64,000 bases of DNA from Coriolopsis trogii (GCA_020543525.1 JAHYIO010000033.1:1116001-1180000); one strand, 5' to 3'; shown: positions 1-11,742, numbered from the stretch's first letter. The notes: a model not told the origin generated them from the sequence alone. Program-made: numbers and translations.

Positions 1-2366
1 TTGTAACCCGCCACATGATATATATGGACTCGAGGGTCTGTCGGGCAGTGCAGAGAGATCGATCAGCATCAAAGAGCATCTAGAGAAAGAAAGAGTTCTC
101 TCGCCGAAAAGGTCAAAAACGTGACTCACCTCGGGTCGCAGGAAGTAGTCGCCGCGCTGCACGGCGTAGTCCCATGGCTGGGTAGGGACCTTCAGGTTCT
201 CAGTACGCTGGTAGGGGATGACCTTCTTCTCGTTCAGTCCGGGAAGAGGACCTTTCATGCCGCCCAGCCTCCACTTCTCCAAAGCCTCAATCCACAACGT
301 GCTCGAATGATCCATGTTGGCCACCTCCGGGCCAAGTCCAGAGGGCATCTCCGCATACAGGAGATAGCAGCTGGTCGCCAGACCCTCGGCAGCAGCCATA
401 TGAAGCGTGCGCAGGTCATAGTTCTGCAGAAGACGGTATTGCCGCTGCGCCTCAGGGTTCAGGTCATTCACATCGATGATCGACAAGTTCAAAGGGAGGG
501 TGTGAGCGCCGAGCGCAAGGAGGCCGGGGAAGAAGCATGAGAGGTGCTCGAAATGATGTGAGGGCGAGAACTTGCTTCCACCAGTATCGGGTGTGTAGAG
601 CATCTCACGATTCGGCGTCATGTATAAAAGTCGTGTGAGCACCTCGTTAGTCGTGAGTATATCTGCCGGCGCTATGTCAATGGCTTCCATGGGCGGTCTT
701 CCCACATAATGTACTCACACATTTGAAGTTGGGCCATGTCCTGCTTGCCCGTGAGCAAATGCTGCTTGAGGAGGTACTCATGTCCGCTGTCCGCAGCAGC
801 CCCGACAGACCGGGCCTCTACATCCGCTTGATCAGACCAATGGCGACGAACGGTCTGAGGGACAACGCACCGGTAGAAGGCTTGCCCTGACCGTGATTCC
901 AGTGTGTGGCCAACATGCCGCCCTTCTGCGCTTGCATAGCATTGGCGAGCGTTTGCAGGACATGGTTGCCCTGTCGAAATGTTAATGGGCAACGGACAGA
1001 TCATTGTCGTGACGACTGACTGCATCGAAGTGGTTGCGCTTCCCCGTCGCGTGTGCAAGGTACGTCCATTCAAGCTGGCAGGAGGCGATTTCGGCCAGAA
1101 CGCCGCTGACACCGCCAGATGTCTGTCCACTTACAGGCGTTTGGAGTCAGCAATTACTATGACTTGTGGAAAAGGCTCGGTAGTCACGTACGTGGCAGTG
1201 TTGACACCATATGTTGGTAAGCCATGAGCAGTCTGAAATGCGGGCTCCAGAAGGGTAGAAAGTGTGTCCGCCTTCTCGAGCAAGATCTCCTCGCCAGAAA
1301 GCGCGTATGCCGCCAGAAGACCACCCAAATACCGGATGACAGTCTCGAAAAAGGGCGCATATAGGGACTTGGAGCTGGCATATCGTGAGTTCTTGATCTG
1401 GAATCGCAGTCAGTATGCGTGACGTGAGGAGGCTTCTGGCCAATAGCTAAGTATCCAGCATGAAGGCGAAAAGTGCACCGAAGCATCGCAATGTACTGAA
1501 GCTGAGAGGTGGCGTAAGGGTGCATCTAAGGGGTTCCCATGTATGCCTAACGGGACTACCGGGACCCGACCTTGTGCATTTCCCAGTGCATGCCCTTCTC
1601 GGTCAAGTGGCGCTTGTCTGGCGGCATCACCTGTGCTCAAGTCTTGGAGGATCGATACACTGCAAGGAAGACGTCATGCGCGATTCTCCTGCATGTATTT
1701 TACGGCGACGGAGAGGATGGCCAAGACACGTCTTATAAGCTTGGTCCCAAGTTTTATCAATCTGTGGATGCTCCACAGACAACTCACAAGCTCACTTAGC
1801 AATGCGAGATGTGCGATGATTCACAAAATAGGTACCGAGCGGAGAGTAGCATTGTGACGAACCTCATCAAAACGACCGTCGCGGACTATTGGCAGGGCCT
1901 CCTTGAACTCGTCGTACAAGCCCATGAGGAGCATCGTGTCTAGAGAGTCGTACATTGTCACGTTCCACCCATTGAAGCTGATACCAAGTCAACGACAGCG
2001 CGCGGAGGCAACAACGACGGCTCACTTGTTTTGCCCCGTCTTGGACAATGGGCGTAACTCGTCAAATCCGGACGCATACTTGAGGTAGCCGCCGTACGCA
2101 TGGCGGTAAGCTTGCTTCACCTGGTCCGCGCGAGCAGTCCAGACAGGAGAAGGGCTTGATTGTGGATGCTGCCATTGCCACGGCCATGGTTTCGGAGGGG
2201 CATTGGGGGCGTCGGCTGATCGGCCAGGAGGGAACGAGCCAGGAGAGAAGTGTTCAGGAGGGCCTGCGGGTATCTGAAGGTAATACAAGGTCGAGATGAC
2301 GAGAAGTGCTGCTGCTGCCGCAGTGATATAACGAGCGGGTCGGGAACGTCTGTACAGGACGAACAT
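1..2366 (-). CDS. GH47 class I alpha-1,2-mannosidase (3' end cut by window edge)
   Basis: Trims alpha-1,2-linked mannose from N-glycans in the ER/Golgi. Exons by phase: 2366-2026, 1977-1863, 1397-1192, 1129-1021, 970-871, 817-719, 671-130, and 37-1, continuing outside the window. The ATG at 2366 gives a short basic cytoplasmic tail and one hydrophobic segment (about residues 14-30), then a Pro-rich stem, the layout of a type II Golgi/ER protein. GH47 signatures follow in order: NGWNVTMYDSLDTMLLMG, APFFETVIRYLGGLLAAY, GVNTATGQTSGG, SVGAAADSGHEYLLK, a LYxTPDTG-like stretch, HLSCFFPGLLALGA, and RPE joined to TLESIYIMWR across the last intron. Only the C-terminal part of the catalytic domain is missing. 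The third intron (1398-1862, 465 bp) is about ten times longer than its neighbours. Diverges from the clathrin-adaptor gene. Family assignment is firm; whether it is the ER or Golgi enzyme cannot be told. Confidence 0.93.
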
Positions 2367-2913
2367 ATGTGAGACCTGAATGTATGCGCCCAAGAAAAGC
2401 GAGACAAACGCACGAGAGAAGGGGAGACATCGTCCACGTCGCCCTACTGCGGTGGAAATGTGACTGCGGGCAAGGATACGACAGCCCACCGAAGGTAGGG
2501 GACGTGGGGGAGTGGAAGAGAGTAGCGGAATGGACCGACCGCTGAAATATGTTTATGACCTCGGCATAGACACTACCACCAATACAATTGCAGCACGCAT
2601 GCAATCTCAGGCTGCATGAGCGGTCAGAGAATGCCAAGCACTCTCACCCGAAGTCAGTGCCGGATTGGAAACTGACGGCACGATCCCTTCCTCCCAGGAT
2701 TCGGCTCCCACGTTCCCAAAAACGGCGCCCAGCCGCCTGCCCCGGCCGGAGAGTGGCCGAGAAATGGCCGGCGTCCGGGGACTTGGGAGATCGCGTCGGA
2801 CGATGGACTTGAGCCTGACCTGGACCTGACACGGGACGGGGCAGCTGGCTGGCTGAACGCGCTCGCTGTGTACACTACTTCCGCCATCGTCTTCGCCCTT
2901 CTCTACGCTGCTC
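2367..2913. promoter_or_regulatory. Divergent intergenic region between GH47 and AP180 genes
   Basis: 547 bp between two divergent start codons, so it must hold both promoters and 5' UTRs. A pyrimidine-rich stretch lies just upstream of the ATG at 2914. I see no distinctive motif. Open frames here are antisense shadows. Confidence 0.5.
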
Positions 2914-5900
2914 ATGACGAGCTTCGAGAAGACCGTCAAGCTTGCCTGCAAGCCCAAGGCTGCTCCGCCAAAGTCCAAGTATCTCGACCCCATCATCGCT
3001 GCTACTTGGTCCGAGGATGGCGCCGTCCACGACGTCTGCAAGGCCCTCTCGCCCCGGTTTCGCGAGCCCAACGTCATTGTGAGTCCAGCGATTGTGCTGT
3101 CTCCTCTCTAGTAATCTCTCCGTAGGTTGTCTTCAAGGCCCTCATCGTTCTCCACACCATGATCCGCAACGGCGCTACAGACAACATCCTGCAGTATCTC
3201 TCCGCCTCCGATGTCTTGAAACTCCGGAACGTATCTTCGGGCAATTGGGAAGGCTATTCAGCTCCCCAGAACTTGCAGAACTACGCAAAGTACCTCGATA
3301 CTCGGATACGTGCCTATCGAGAATTGAAGCATGATGCTATTCGCGTTCAATCTGAAACAAACCGCGACATGCGCAATTCGCAAGCTATCGACGAGGAGCT
3401 AGAGCAGACCGGCCGCAAACGAGGCAAGAGCGCTCCCCCACCTCCTTCTGGCGGCAGCCTTCAACGAAGTAAGACGACCGCAGGCCGCAAGCTGCGCGTC
3501 ATGACCGTCGAGAAGGGCTTGTTGCGGGAGACGAAGATCGTGCAGAGGATGGTGGACTCGCTCATCGAGTGTCGGGTACGTCCAACCTCGGTGTGGATTG
3601 TTTACACCTGCCCATATCCCTCCTTATACACAGTTCTACCTCGACGACCTCGAAGATGAGCTCACTATCACTGCTCTCCGCATGCTCGTGAAAGATCTTT
3701 TAATTCTGTTCCAAGCGTGTAACGAAGGCGTCATCAACGTTCTGGAACACTACTTCGAGATGTCCAAAATCGACGCACAAGAAGCACTGGGAATCTACAA
3801 GCTCTTCTGCAAGCAGACGGAGAGGGTCGTTGAGTACCTTGGTGTGGCAAGGAAATTGCAGAACCTACTCAACGTTCCTATCCCGAACTTACGACATGTA
3901 GGCCCTGCCATTATGTCATCTCCCGCTTCACGCTTAACAGGGCACGCAGGCCCCCGTATCCCTCGCGAGTTCACTAGAAGAGTATCTGAACGACCCCAAC
4001 TTCGAACAGAATAGGATAGAGTACAAGACTCAGAAAGAGGCTGCCGAACGAAATGCCAAACTCGGTATCAAAGCTACCCTCAAGCCTGCCGATAAGCGTG
4101 CGTTTCCCTTCATCTGCCTGCGCATATATCTCACGTTTGTCTGCAGCGCCGTCGCCAAAACCTGAAGCTGGTTCCTCAAAGGCGGCAGACTCTTCTGATG
4201 CGAAGACGCCAGCGCAGAAAGCTATGGTCGACTTCTTCACCGCCATTGAGGAGGAGCAACAAACAATGTTCAATCCGCAAACGAACAGGTAAGTTTGTAT
4301 TGCTGAACAGTCTCACTCGCATCATGCTCAAACTACGATAGTCCCACGTCAGCCTACTTCCAACAGCAAGCCCAGCACAATCCTTTCCAGCAGCCAATGA
4401 TGACTGGTGTAATGCTGGGAGCACAGGCGTTCGGGCAACAGCCGCAGATGCAAGCACAGCCGACAGGTTTCCTCATGCCACAGCAGACAGCCATGCCCAT
4501 GGGCGCCACCAATCCCTTCGGTATGCAGCAGCAGCAATCACAGCAACAGCAACTCAACTTCCAACCCTTCCTTGCGCCGCAACAGACAGGTTTCCTCCAG
4601 CCGCAGATGACTGGTGCCAACCCATTCCGACAAAGTATGATGTTCCCTCAAACAACTGGGATGCCCTTCGGTGGGCAGAACATGGGTGTATCCACCCAAC
4701 AAAGTACAAATCCTTTCCCCATGAATGCATCCCAGCCCCAGAACCCCATGCAGAGTGCAAGTCCGTTTCAGCCATCACAACAGCCATTGCAGTCAGTTTC
4801 GAATGGTCAGCCATCTTTCCCCTTCTCCGCTTCGATGGGTGGCACACCCCAACCGCCTGCTTCTGCCGGACCAACGATTGCACAACCTTTCGCACAGGCG
4901 GCATCTGCGGCGGCGTCGACTTCACCCATCCCTCAGCGCTCGGCGACGGCGCCTCTCACCGGCCCTACCCCCGCGTCCCCACCACCTGCGCAACCGGTAA
5001 AGACGCACCAGACGGGCTCACGCAATCCGTTTGGCCAGGTGGTTACACCCGCACCTCCCATGCCGAAGCCGCCAACGCTCATGGAACTTGCAATGGGATT
5101 CGGCGGTCAGAACCACAACGGCCAAACGGGACCGCAAGCGCAGCAGCAGCCACAGCAGCCCGCGCAAACAGGCGCGTTCCCTGACTTTGGGAGTTTCAGC
5201 TCGAGCTTCTCGTCCATACAGCTCAACGGCTCCTCCGCGGCAAACTCGAACTCGAACGCCGGTGGTGCAAACGGATCGGGGTCGCTTATTTCAAGTATCG
5301 CATCGTCGTTCGCTGTGAACGACTCGTCGAAGCCATCCGGGACCCCTACTTCGTCGTTCACCTCCCCCCTCTCTGCGCAACCAACCTCGAGCACCACCAC
5401 TGGCTCGACGTTCTCCGACTCCCTCTTCTCCTCCCTTTCCTCCCAGCCAACCGGTGCCACTTCATCTGCTGGTGCTCCCTCGATCTCGATCTCGTCCGCC
5501 GGAAGCGCTCCATTACAGAGGCAGCAGACGGGCTTCAGCGGCCTCAAGGCGTTCAAACCGTCATCCTCATTCGGGGCTGCGCTCCTCGAGTCGCTACCGC
5601 CCATCCCCTCTGCGCCCTCCACCCCGGCGACCTCACCCCCAGCCTCGAATCCCGGCTCGACTCTTGGCTCCCAGCCCACGGGCTTCCCTGGCCTCAGTTC
5701 TCAGCCAACCGGTCTTGGATCGTCGCTTGGGGTTGGACTGCGACCGCAGGCTACGGGGACGATGGGTGGGGCGAACCCGTTCCGGGCGTCGATGTTCTCG
5801 ACGTCGAGTAGTCCGGGGCCCGCTGGGGGACTTGGATCGACTCCGTCGTTCTTGAACTCGACGTCACTAGGGGGCGCTAGTTCAGGAGCGGCGAGTGGTG

Positions 5901-6088
5901 CCTTCGGGTCCTCGACGTCCGCGTTTGGGAACTTTGGGGGCTTGGGGACGAACCCGACTGGCGCGCCATCGGCGTTTGGGAGTAGCGCGTTCGGGCTCGG
6001 GTCAGGGCTGAGCGGCATGAACAACATGAACAACCCGTCCAACCAGCAGCCGCAGCAACAACAACAGCAACAACAGTCTCTGATCTAG
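2914..6088 (+). CDS. AP180/CALM-type ANTH-domain clathrin adaptor
   Basis: Endocytic adaptor that binds PtdIns(4,5)P2 and clathrin at the plasma membrane, the fungal YAP1801/YAP1802 family. Exons 2914-3078, 3126-3575, 3634-3897, 3950-4097, 4147-4288, 4342-6088; 971 aa. The N-terminal ~330 residues are an ANTH domain: the lysine-rich CKPKAAPPKSKYLDPII lipid-binding segment, VFKALIVLHTMIRNG, NYAKYLDTRI and LEEYLNDPNFEQNRIEY. The rest is low-complexity Q/P/S/G-rich and carries at least six NPF motifs (EH-domain ligands) and many QPTGF/QQTGF-like repeats, ending in a polyglutamine run encoded by mixed CAA/CAG codons. Two in-frame acceptors, 9 bp apart (after 3940 or after 3949), are possible for intron 3, adding or omitting Gly-Thr-Gln. 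Family identification is secure; the yeast paralogue cannot be assigned. Confidence 0.93.
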
Positions 6089-7034
6089 GACCCTACATCT
6101 GGCTCGTTATCGTTTATCGCTCGTCGTTCGTTGTTGGTTATTTGCTGTCCGTATTCCCGGCGTTTCATGACTTATTATTGCGTACCCAGTCACTCCCTTA
6201 GTCCAGTCTTCCAGGTCCCATATGTACGATTTTTTGACAGACCCTCCGAGTTCTGACTCGGAACTCCGCGCACTCCTTTGCCTCTTCTGCGTTCGTATAA
6301 CGGACACTCTCCTCGTCTCACTTGTCACGTACATCATGCACGTCCATTCGCTCTTTGTGTATCCTGCTTTCCATCTCTTCTTGCCTCATACACCTACGGA
6401 CAGTACTATAACCACAACGCGGCGTTCGCACAACAGCGAGACCCCAAGACACGGATAGGATAGGGCGGGGAACAGGGTGAATGCGGTGAGGTGTCTGGGC
6501 TCTTTGTGGGTTTGCTGGGCTTGGTTGGTTTACCGTTCACTTCTCGGTTCTCTGCACTCGCGCTCTGCGCGCGGCGTGTTGTTGCTATTCCCCGTACGTA
6601 CACGTTACGATATGACTACCGTTTTGATATCTCGGTGCAGAGACGATACCCGGCGTAATTGTATACTTTTCAGCTTCCCTTGGCGCATGACGATGCGTAC
6701 GTTGATATCCATCCACGATGTGTCTTTCGAAGGGGAGCGGGCCCCAGGTTAGAAAACTGGGAGAACGAAGGCTCGGCCATCCACAGATAGGATATCTCAG
6801 TGATAGTTGCCACTGGCTTTCTCACTTTGCTGAAGCAGATTCCATGACTGTCCTCTGTATACTTTATGCCCTCATCTCTTTATGTCATCTTTTGGTAGAC
6901 GTCAGTGACGGACAGTCATACCCGAATTCACGCTACCCGCCTGAACAGTACTTAGTCTTAGACCTATACTCATTAGTGAGTATTGAATCAGATTCTACTA
7001 GTCTATAGGAAGCAATCATGCAATACTTGTCGCT
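6089..7034. other. 3' flank of the adaptor gene; no gene seen
   Basis: About 950 bp holding the adaptor 3' UTR and unassigned sequence. The short open frames lack codon-use or family signals. Confidence 0.5.
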
Positions 7035-8647
7035 ATGACATGTATCGGTCTTGCTTGCAAGACCGGGGTCTATGTCAAGTGAGGAGCACGTGCCACGCGT
7101 CGCGACGCGCTCCTTTGTGTCGCGCAACCTTTGTCTGCCTCCTCCCTATATATCTCATTCCCGCGTTCCTCTCCTCCTCCATCTTCTTCCACTCCTGTGT
7201 GCTCGAACGTCCCTCGCACATCAATTACTTCTTCTTTCAACACGGCCAACCACTCCGAATCTACTTGTCCGCGTTTGGCCTTTACAGCTGAAAACACCGT
7301 GGCAGGACGGGCAACGAGTGGCTCCGAGTCCCAGCTCAGCACTCCGCCCGTCCTCGCCTGCACTTGTCTCCTTTGTTCACCTGGAGCACCACTTTCAGGC
7401 CGTCCACCCGTACGCACGCCCCTCACTTGGTGATCCATTCACCACCGCACCTCCTCAGCCGCATGGTGCACCCATCGGCTCACTCTCCGCGCTCGCATCG
7501 CGCCAGCATCCGCTACCGTCATCCCTTATACCTCTACGGGCACAGTCTCCGGACGTCGCTGCCCTTATCATCACTCAGTATTGGCAATCACGCTTGTAGC
7601 ATCCGCTGCTACAACCTCGCCCCGGCGCCCTGGCCGCCTCCTCCTTGTGTACCATGCTTGCAACATCCGCTGCTGCAACCTCACCCCACCCCCCACATGG
7701 GCACAGTCTCCGTGACGTCGCCGCCCATCTCAACATCACAGCTGGAGCCTGGGCACAGTCTCTATGATGTCGGCGTCCCTCCATTGCTTACACCAAGTCA
7801 TCTCCACACCCACTCATGTTCCACTGGCAAGCCCCGTTGCGCTTGTCACTGCCCTGCAACACTTGGGTCTACTCTACAGGACGCACCTCCTCTCAAGCGT
7901 GTTACACCTCGCCGTCATTGCCGCACTGCTTGCGCATGTCCGGCTCATCTCCAACCCCACCCCCCACTTTCCATCAACAAAACTTTCCACCTCTCGCACC
8001 GACACCTTTGGGCGGAGGCCGAGCCTCACGCTCAGCCTTTCAGTCCTCCGGCCCTTCACTTCGCTCCTCTGATGGCTTGAGCTCGGCCCCTCCAGGTCGC
8101 GCGAGAGAGCGGTGGCGACGCGAGCCGGATGGCCTCCCCGCGCTGGCCTGCGCGCTAATGCAATCCGCCTTCGCCCTGCCCGACGAACGCATGAATAGAT
8201 GTATCGGTCTTGCTTGCAAGACCGGGGTCTATGTCAAGTGAGGAGCACGTGCCACGCGTCGCGACGCGCTCCTTTGTGTCGCGCAACCTTTGTCTGCCTC
8301 CTCCCTATATATCTCATTCCCGCGTTCCTCTCCTCCTCCATCTTCTTCCACTCCTGTGTGCTCGAACGTCCCTCGCACATCAATTACTTCTTCTTTCACC
8401 CACCCAACCGCTTCCCCTCTTGTTTCCAGTCTCAGTTCACACACTACTGGATCTTGAGACTGCTCATTTGATTCATACGCTACGTACCTACAGTCCCGCA
8501 TGTACTTCGCTTCCGCCGGCTTGAGCTCGGCCCCTCCAGGTCGCGCGAGAGAGCGGTGGCGACGCGAGCCGGATGGCCTCCCCGCGCTGGCCTGCGCGCT
8601 AATGCAATCCGCCTTCGCCCTGCCCGACGAACGCATGAATAGATGAC
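7035..8647 (+). repeat. Tandem composite repeat flanked by candidate 5-bp target-site duplication
   Basis: Two head-to-tail units, 7040-8198 (1159 bp) and 8199-8642 (444 bp), abut directly. Both start with the same 200-bp block (7040-7239 and 8199-8398) and end with the same 125-bp block (8074-8198 and 8518-8642), but their middles differ (834 versus 119 bp). The whole is bracketed by ATGAC at 7035-7039 and 8643-8647, a possible 5-bp target-site duplication. The 5' block opens with a near-perfect hairpin (CGGTCTTGC, TT, GCAAGACCG) and contains a TATATA box followed by a CT-rich tract. The long middle holds degenerate repeats around GGGCACAGTCTC and CATCCGCTGCT. Ends are not TG...CA, so a standard LTR is not demonstrated. 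No transposase or polymerase reading frame is present; a non-autonomous element is inferred. Confidence 0.75.
7150..7190 (+). promoter_or_regulatory. TATA-like promoter element in repeat block (copy 1)
   Basis: CCTATATATCTC followed by a CT-rich stretch, a typical fungal RNA polymerase II core-promoter arrangement. The same block recurs about 1159 bp downstream in copy 2. Activity is inferred only. Confidence 0.4.
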
Positions 8648-9316
8648 TTGCAATCGCATTGTCCTTGTTCAATAATTCAGAGAAGGTGGTGGCCAAGACT
8701 TATCTCCCCTAGGCATACGAGTTACGGACCTATTGTATGGGAGGAAGGCCCATAGGTCAAGACGTCAAGGGTTAACTGACTTGCTGACGCTACCCGGGCC
8801 GACAGCTTTGGGGCTGCATAGCCACCACGTGATAGTAAGGGTCGGAAGTCTTGTGTTGTTCCATCAAGATAGCACTACGGTCTAGCCATCGGTTCACTTG
8901 AAGGTGTTACCATCCTGGTGGACCGTGCCTCAAGACGACCTCCTTGTGCAGCACAGCCCAGCAGTCTCTGATGCATTGAACTCGGTTCAGCTCCAAAGGC
9001 ACTGCCGAGAGGAACCCAAGGTGCTCTAGGGGCCGCGGTTGATGATGAGTATCGATGTTATCTGCTCCCGGTCTACACCACCCATCACGAAAACCGAGGG
9101 AGTCGGAGAGACCCCGCAGCTCAGGGCCAAATTGACGCACCGTGATTCCGAGCCTGAGCGAGGTATAGTGAGGCGACAAGGCTGTGTGTGCCCCTTGCAC
9201 CAAGCGGGCTCAGCTGGCGGCGTCCTCCCTTGACCTAAATAGTATGTATATAAACGAACCATTTTGGCCGACGACCCAACATTGGACCCCTACGAAAACA
9301 GACACGTCATCAAACA
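8648..9316. other. Intergenic region upstream of SDR gene
   Basis: No gene. Contains one copy of a dispersed 38-bp sequence (8700-8737; see separate entry) and presumably the SDR promoter. Confidence 0.5.
8700..8737 (+). repeat. Dispersed 38-bp repeat, copy 1
   Basis: Matches 63499-63536 with 3 mismatches in 38 bp, same orientation. The shared core includes CTCCCCTAGGCA and TTACGGACCTATTGTA. Both copies are intergenic, so a decayed mobile-element fragment is the simplest explanation. Confidence 0.65.
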
Positions 9317-10455
9317 ATGACTCTGTACGCTGTTGTTGGTGCCTCGAGGGGAATCGGGCTCGAGACCGTTCGCCAACTGGTGAGCCTTTCCCTGCCAATT
9401 AATGCCTGCCGCGCATGTTGACTGTCTCCATCATCTGCAGGCTGCCCGACCTAATGCGACGGTATTAGCTATCGTGCGGAACCCTGCCAAGTCGACTCAT
9501 CTGACGAAAGCTATTGCGGGCCTCAAAAATGTTCACGTCATTGTTGGGGACGTCGTCGACTACGCTTCGCTCCAGGTTCGTTCGACGACACCCGCGTGTT
9601 CCCGCTATAGGCTATGCATATGCTAACCGATGTCCACTACATGTTCAGCGAGCCGCGTAGGACGTATCTGGGGTCACTGGGGGCAAGCTCGATGTTCTCA
9701 TACATTGTGCTGCTCGCATGGACTTGGAGACTCTCATGCAGGGCTTTGACGACTTGTCAGTCTCCGTCCCATCTTCTCACGAATTGGAACCTTTCAGTGA
9801 CCGTCGACTAGCGCAGACATGGATGCTCTCGACGCTGACTTCATCGAGGCGGTACGTATCGTACCAGATACCCCTGACTATGCTTACCGGGTACATACAG
9901 TTCAAGGTCAATACCCTGGGACTCGTCCACACGGTCTCGGCCTTCTTGCCTCTCCTCCGCGCGTCCTCCGCCGATCTGAAGAAGATCATCGTTCTCAGCA
10001 CGCATGGGGCCGACGCCAAGTCGCTGCGCGAGTCAGGCGTGGCCTACATGGCCGCCTATGGCGCGTCCAAGGCCGCCGCACTGAATGCGACCACGAAATG
10101 GGCCATCCAGCTCAAGGACGAAGGCTTCGCCGTCGTGTCCGTCTGCCCCGGCATGGTGAACACAGTGCCTACGTTCCCACCCGAAGCACGTAAGTATCTC
10201 CATCGATTTCGTAGGTCGTCAGGCGGCGCCGCCTGATTTCTGACGACATTGTCCGCAGTCGAGAGTCCCGCAGGGAGAGCGGCGCTTGCAGCCGCGACGA
10301 GTGCGAGCGAGGGCGGGAACCAGATCGGGCTGAGATTTGAGAGTCCGGAGCAGGCCGTCCAAGAGTTGCTGCACGTCACGGACGAGCTGAAGTCGGCGCA
10401 CAACGGCTTGGTCTTTGCGGACGTGGGCCCTGGAGCACTCGACAATGCCGCGTGA
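9317..10455 (+). CDS. Short-chain dehydrogenase/reductase (SDR)
   Basis: NAD(P)-dependent oxidoreductase of the classical SDR family, probably cytosolic; substrate unknown. Exons 9317-9379, 9441-9575, 9661-9755, 9812-9851, 9901-10189, 10259-10455; 272 aa. The start codon is immediately followed by the Rossmann segment VVGASRGIGLETVRQL (cofactor glycine motif). Later come LDVLIHCAARMD, FIEAFKVNTLGLVHT, the catalytic serine in IIVLSTHG, the YGASK catalytic Tyr/Lys motif, and CPGMVNT. It resembles C-factor/sniffer-like SDRs of fungi. Exon 3 could also be entered at the stronger upstream acceptor after 9648, but that would add a codon TAG in frame, so the acceptor after 9660 is used. Convergent with the WD40 gene, 112 bp apart. 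Confidence 0.9.
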
Positions 10456-10567
10456 ACAACCACTACGATTACGACGACGGAGGCGACCCCTCCGAAACGT
10501 ACTCAAACACTCCCACTGTTCTGACCGTTGCTTTCCATGCCGCCCATACAATGACATAGTGCCACGC

Positions 10568-11742
10568 TCACGATGCCATACATGGTAGCTGAGCCCTAGG
10601 TACGTGTTGTGGCAGGTACCGTACGCATACCTGTCCGTCGCGCGAGGCGGAATACAGCCATTGCCCGTTGGAAGAGAATGCAACAAGAGTCACGTCCTGC
10701 ACGTGCTCTCGAAACGTCGCCAAACACGTCTTCTCGGCCACAGTGCGCAAGACTACCTTTCGTCCCTCGATCGTGGCACACAGAGTGCGGGTCAGAGAGA
10801 CCACTGTCGACGTGTCCGACTGCGAGGCATCCGAGTCCGACAAGTCCGAGGCCACAGAGGGCTCGCGATCGACAAGCCCGTCTGCGCGAAGGCGAAAGCC
10901 ACAGAGAAGGGCGTGCACCTCTTCCGCACGATGCTCGGCGACCTGGCCAGTGTTGGTCGGCGGCCTGACTCCGCCGTGGCGTCTCCATACTTGAATGTCA
11001 CTGGGGTGCCATTCCGCCAGACGCCGTCTGGCTCGTTGGCATACCGCACATGCGATTGAGCGTCCATACCAGTGCGTTGACAGGATGTCGAAATCATCCA
11101 AGCGATGCGCTCGCCCACCCCAACTCGCCGATACCAGACCGGCACTCCAGAGGGTGAATGTGCAACCGCCTCGGGTGCCGATCGTGCGCCCGTCGCTTGC
11201 GAACACGATGAGATTGAGTCGCAATGGCCCCTTGGTGTGGCCAAGATTTGTTGGGCCCGTCTGGCTTGGTTATCATGAGCCTGCTTCCCCGTCGAACTCG
11301 TCCCCAGGAGGGACGCAGGCGTCCACGTTCTGAGATGGTTGCTGCAGCAGCCCCAGGCAATCGTGCTGCTATCGGGAGACCAGGCACATATGGCTGGCGG
11401 TGCCGGAAAATTTACCCGGCGGGCCGCCGCCGTCTTCCCCTGCTCCGACCCGTCCTCAGCGTCGAGTTCGGCAAGAACACCACCTGTCGTGGTACTCCAT
11501 AGGATGAGACCGGGAACGCCCCAGAGCTTGACGCTTCCTGCTAGGAAGTGCCCGTCAGGGCTGAAGGCGAGAAGTCTGAGTACGTGTCCCTCGTGACGTG
11601 GGTTCACGGGCAGGCGACGGGGAAGGGCACTGGCATGCGTGTCGTACAGGATCGCGTCTGATGCAGAGCTCGCAGCCATCCACCTCCCGTCGGGCGACAC
11701 CACGAGAGATGTCGGGGGAGCGCCGAGGCTGATAGAGCCCAT
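10568..11742 (-). CDS. WD40-repeat protein (possibly C-terminal half of an F-box/WD40 fusion)
   Basis: Scaffold-type beta-propeller protein of unknown partner. Stand-alone model: exons 11742-11315 and 11264-10568, 374 aa, with intron phase agreeing but a weak GTCCCT donor. WD-like blades are recognisable: LVVSPDGRWMAASSASDAIL, LLAFSPDGHFLAGSVKLW, CAWSPDSSTIAWGCCSNHLR, LIVFASDGRTIGTRGGCTF, and at the end VTLVAFSSNGQWLYSASRDG. An acidic, coding-looking stretch (SDTDLDPDEHEN) lies in frame just upstream of the ATG at 11742. That supports either an earlier start or splicing from the F-box gene: donor GTACGT at 11836 to the acceptor before 11756 keeps the frame. Number of intact blades is uncertain. 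Confidence 0.7.
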
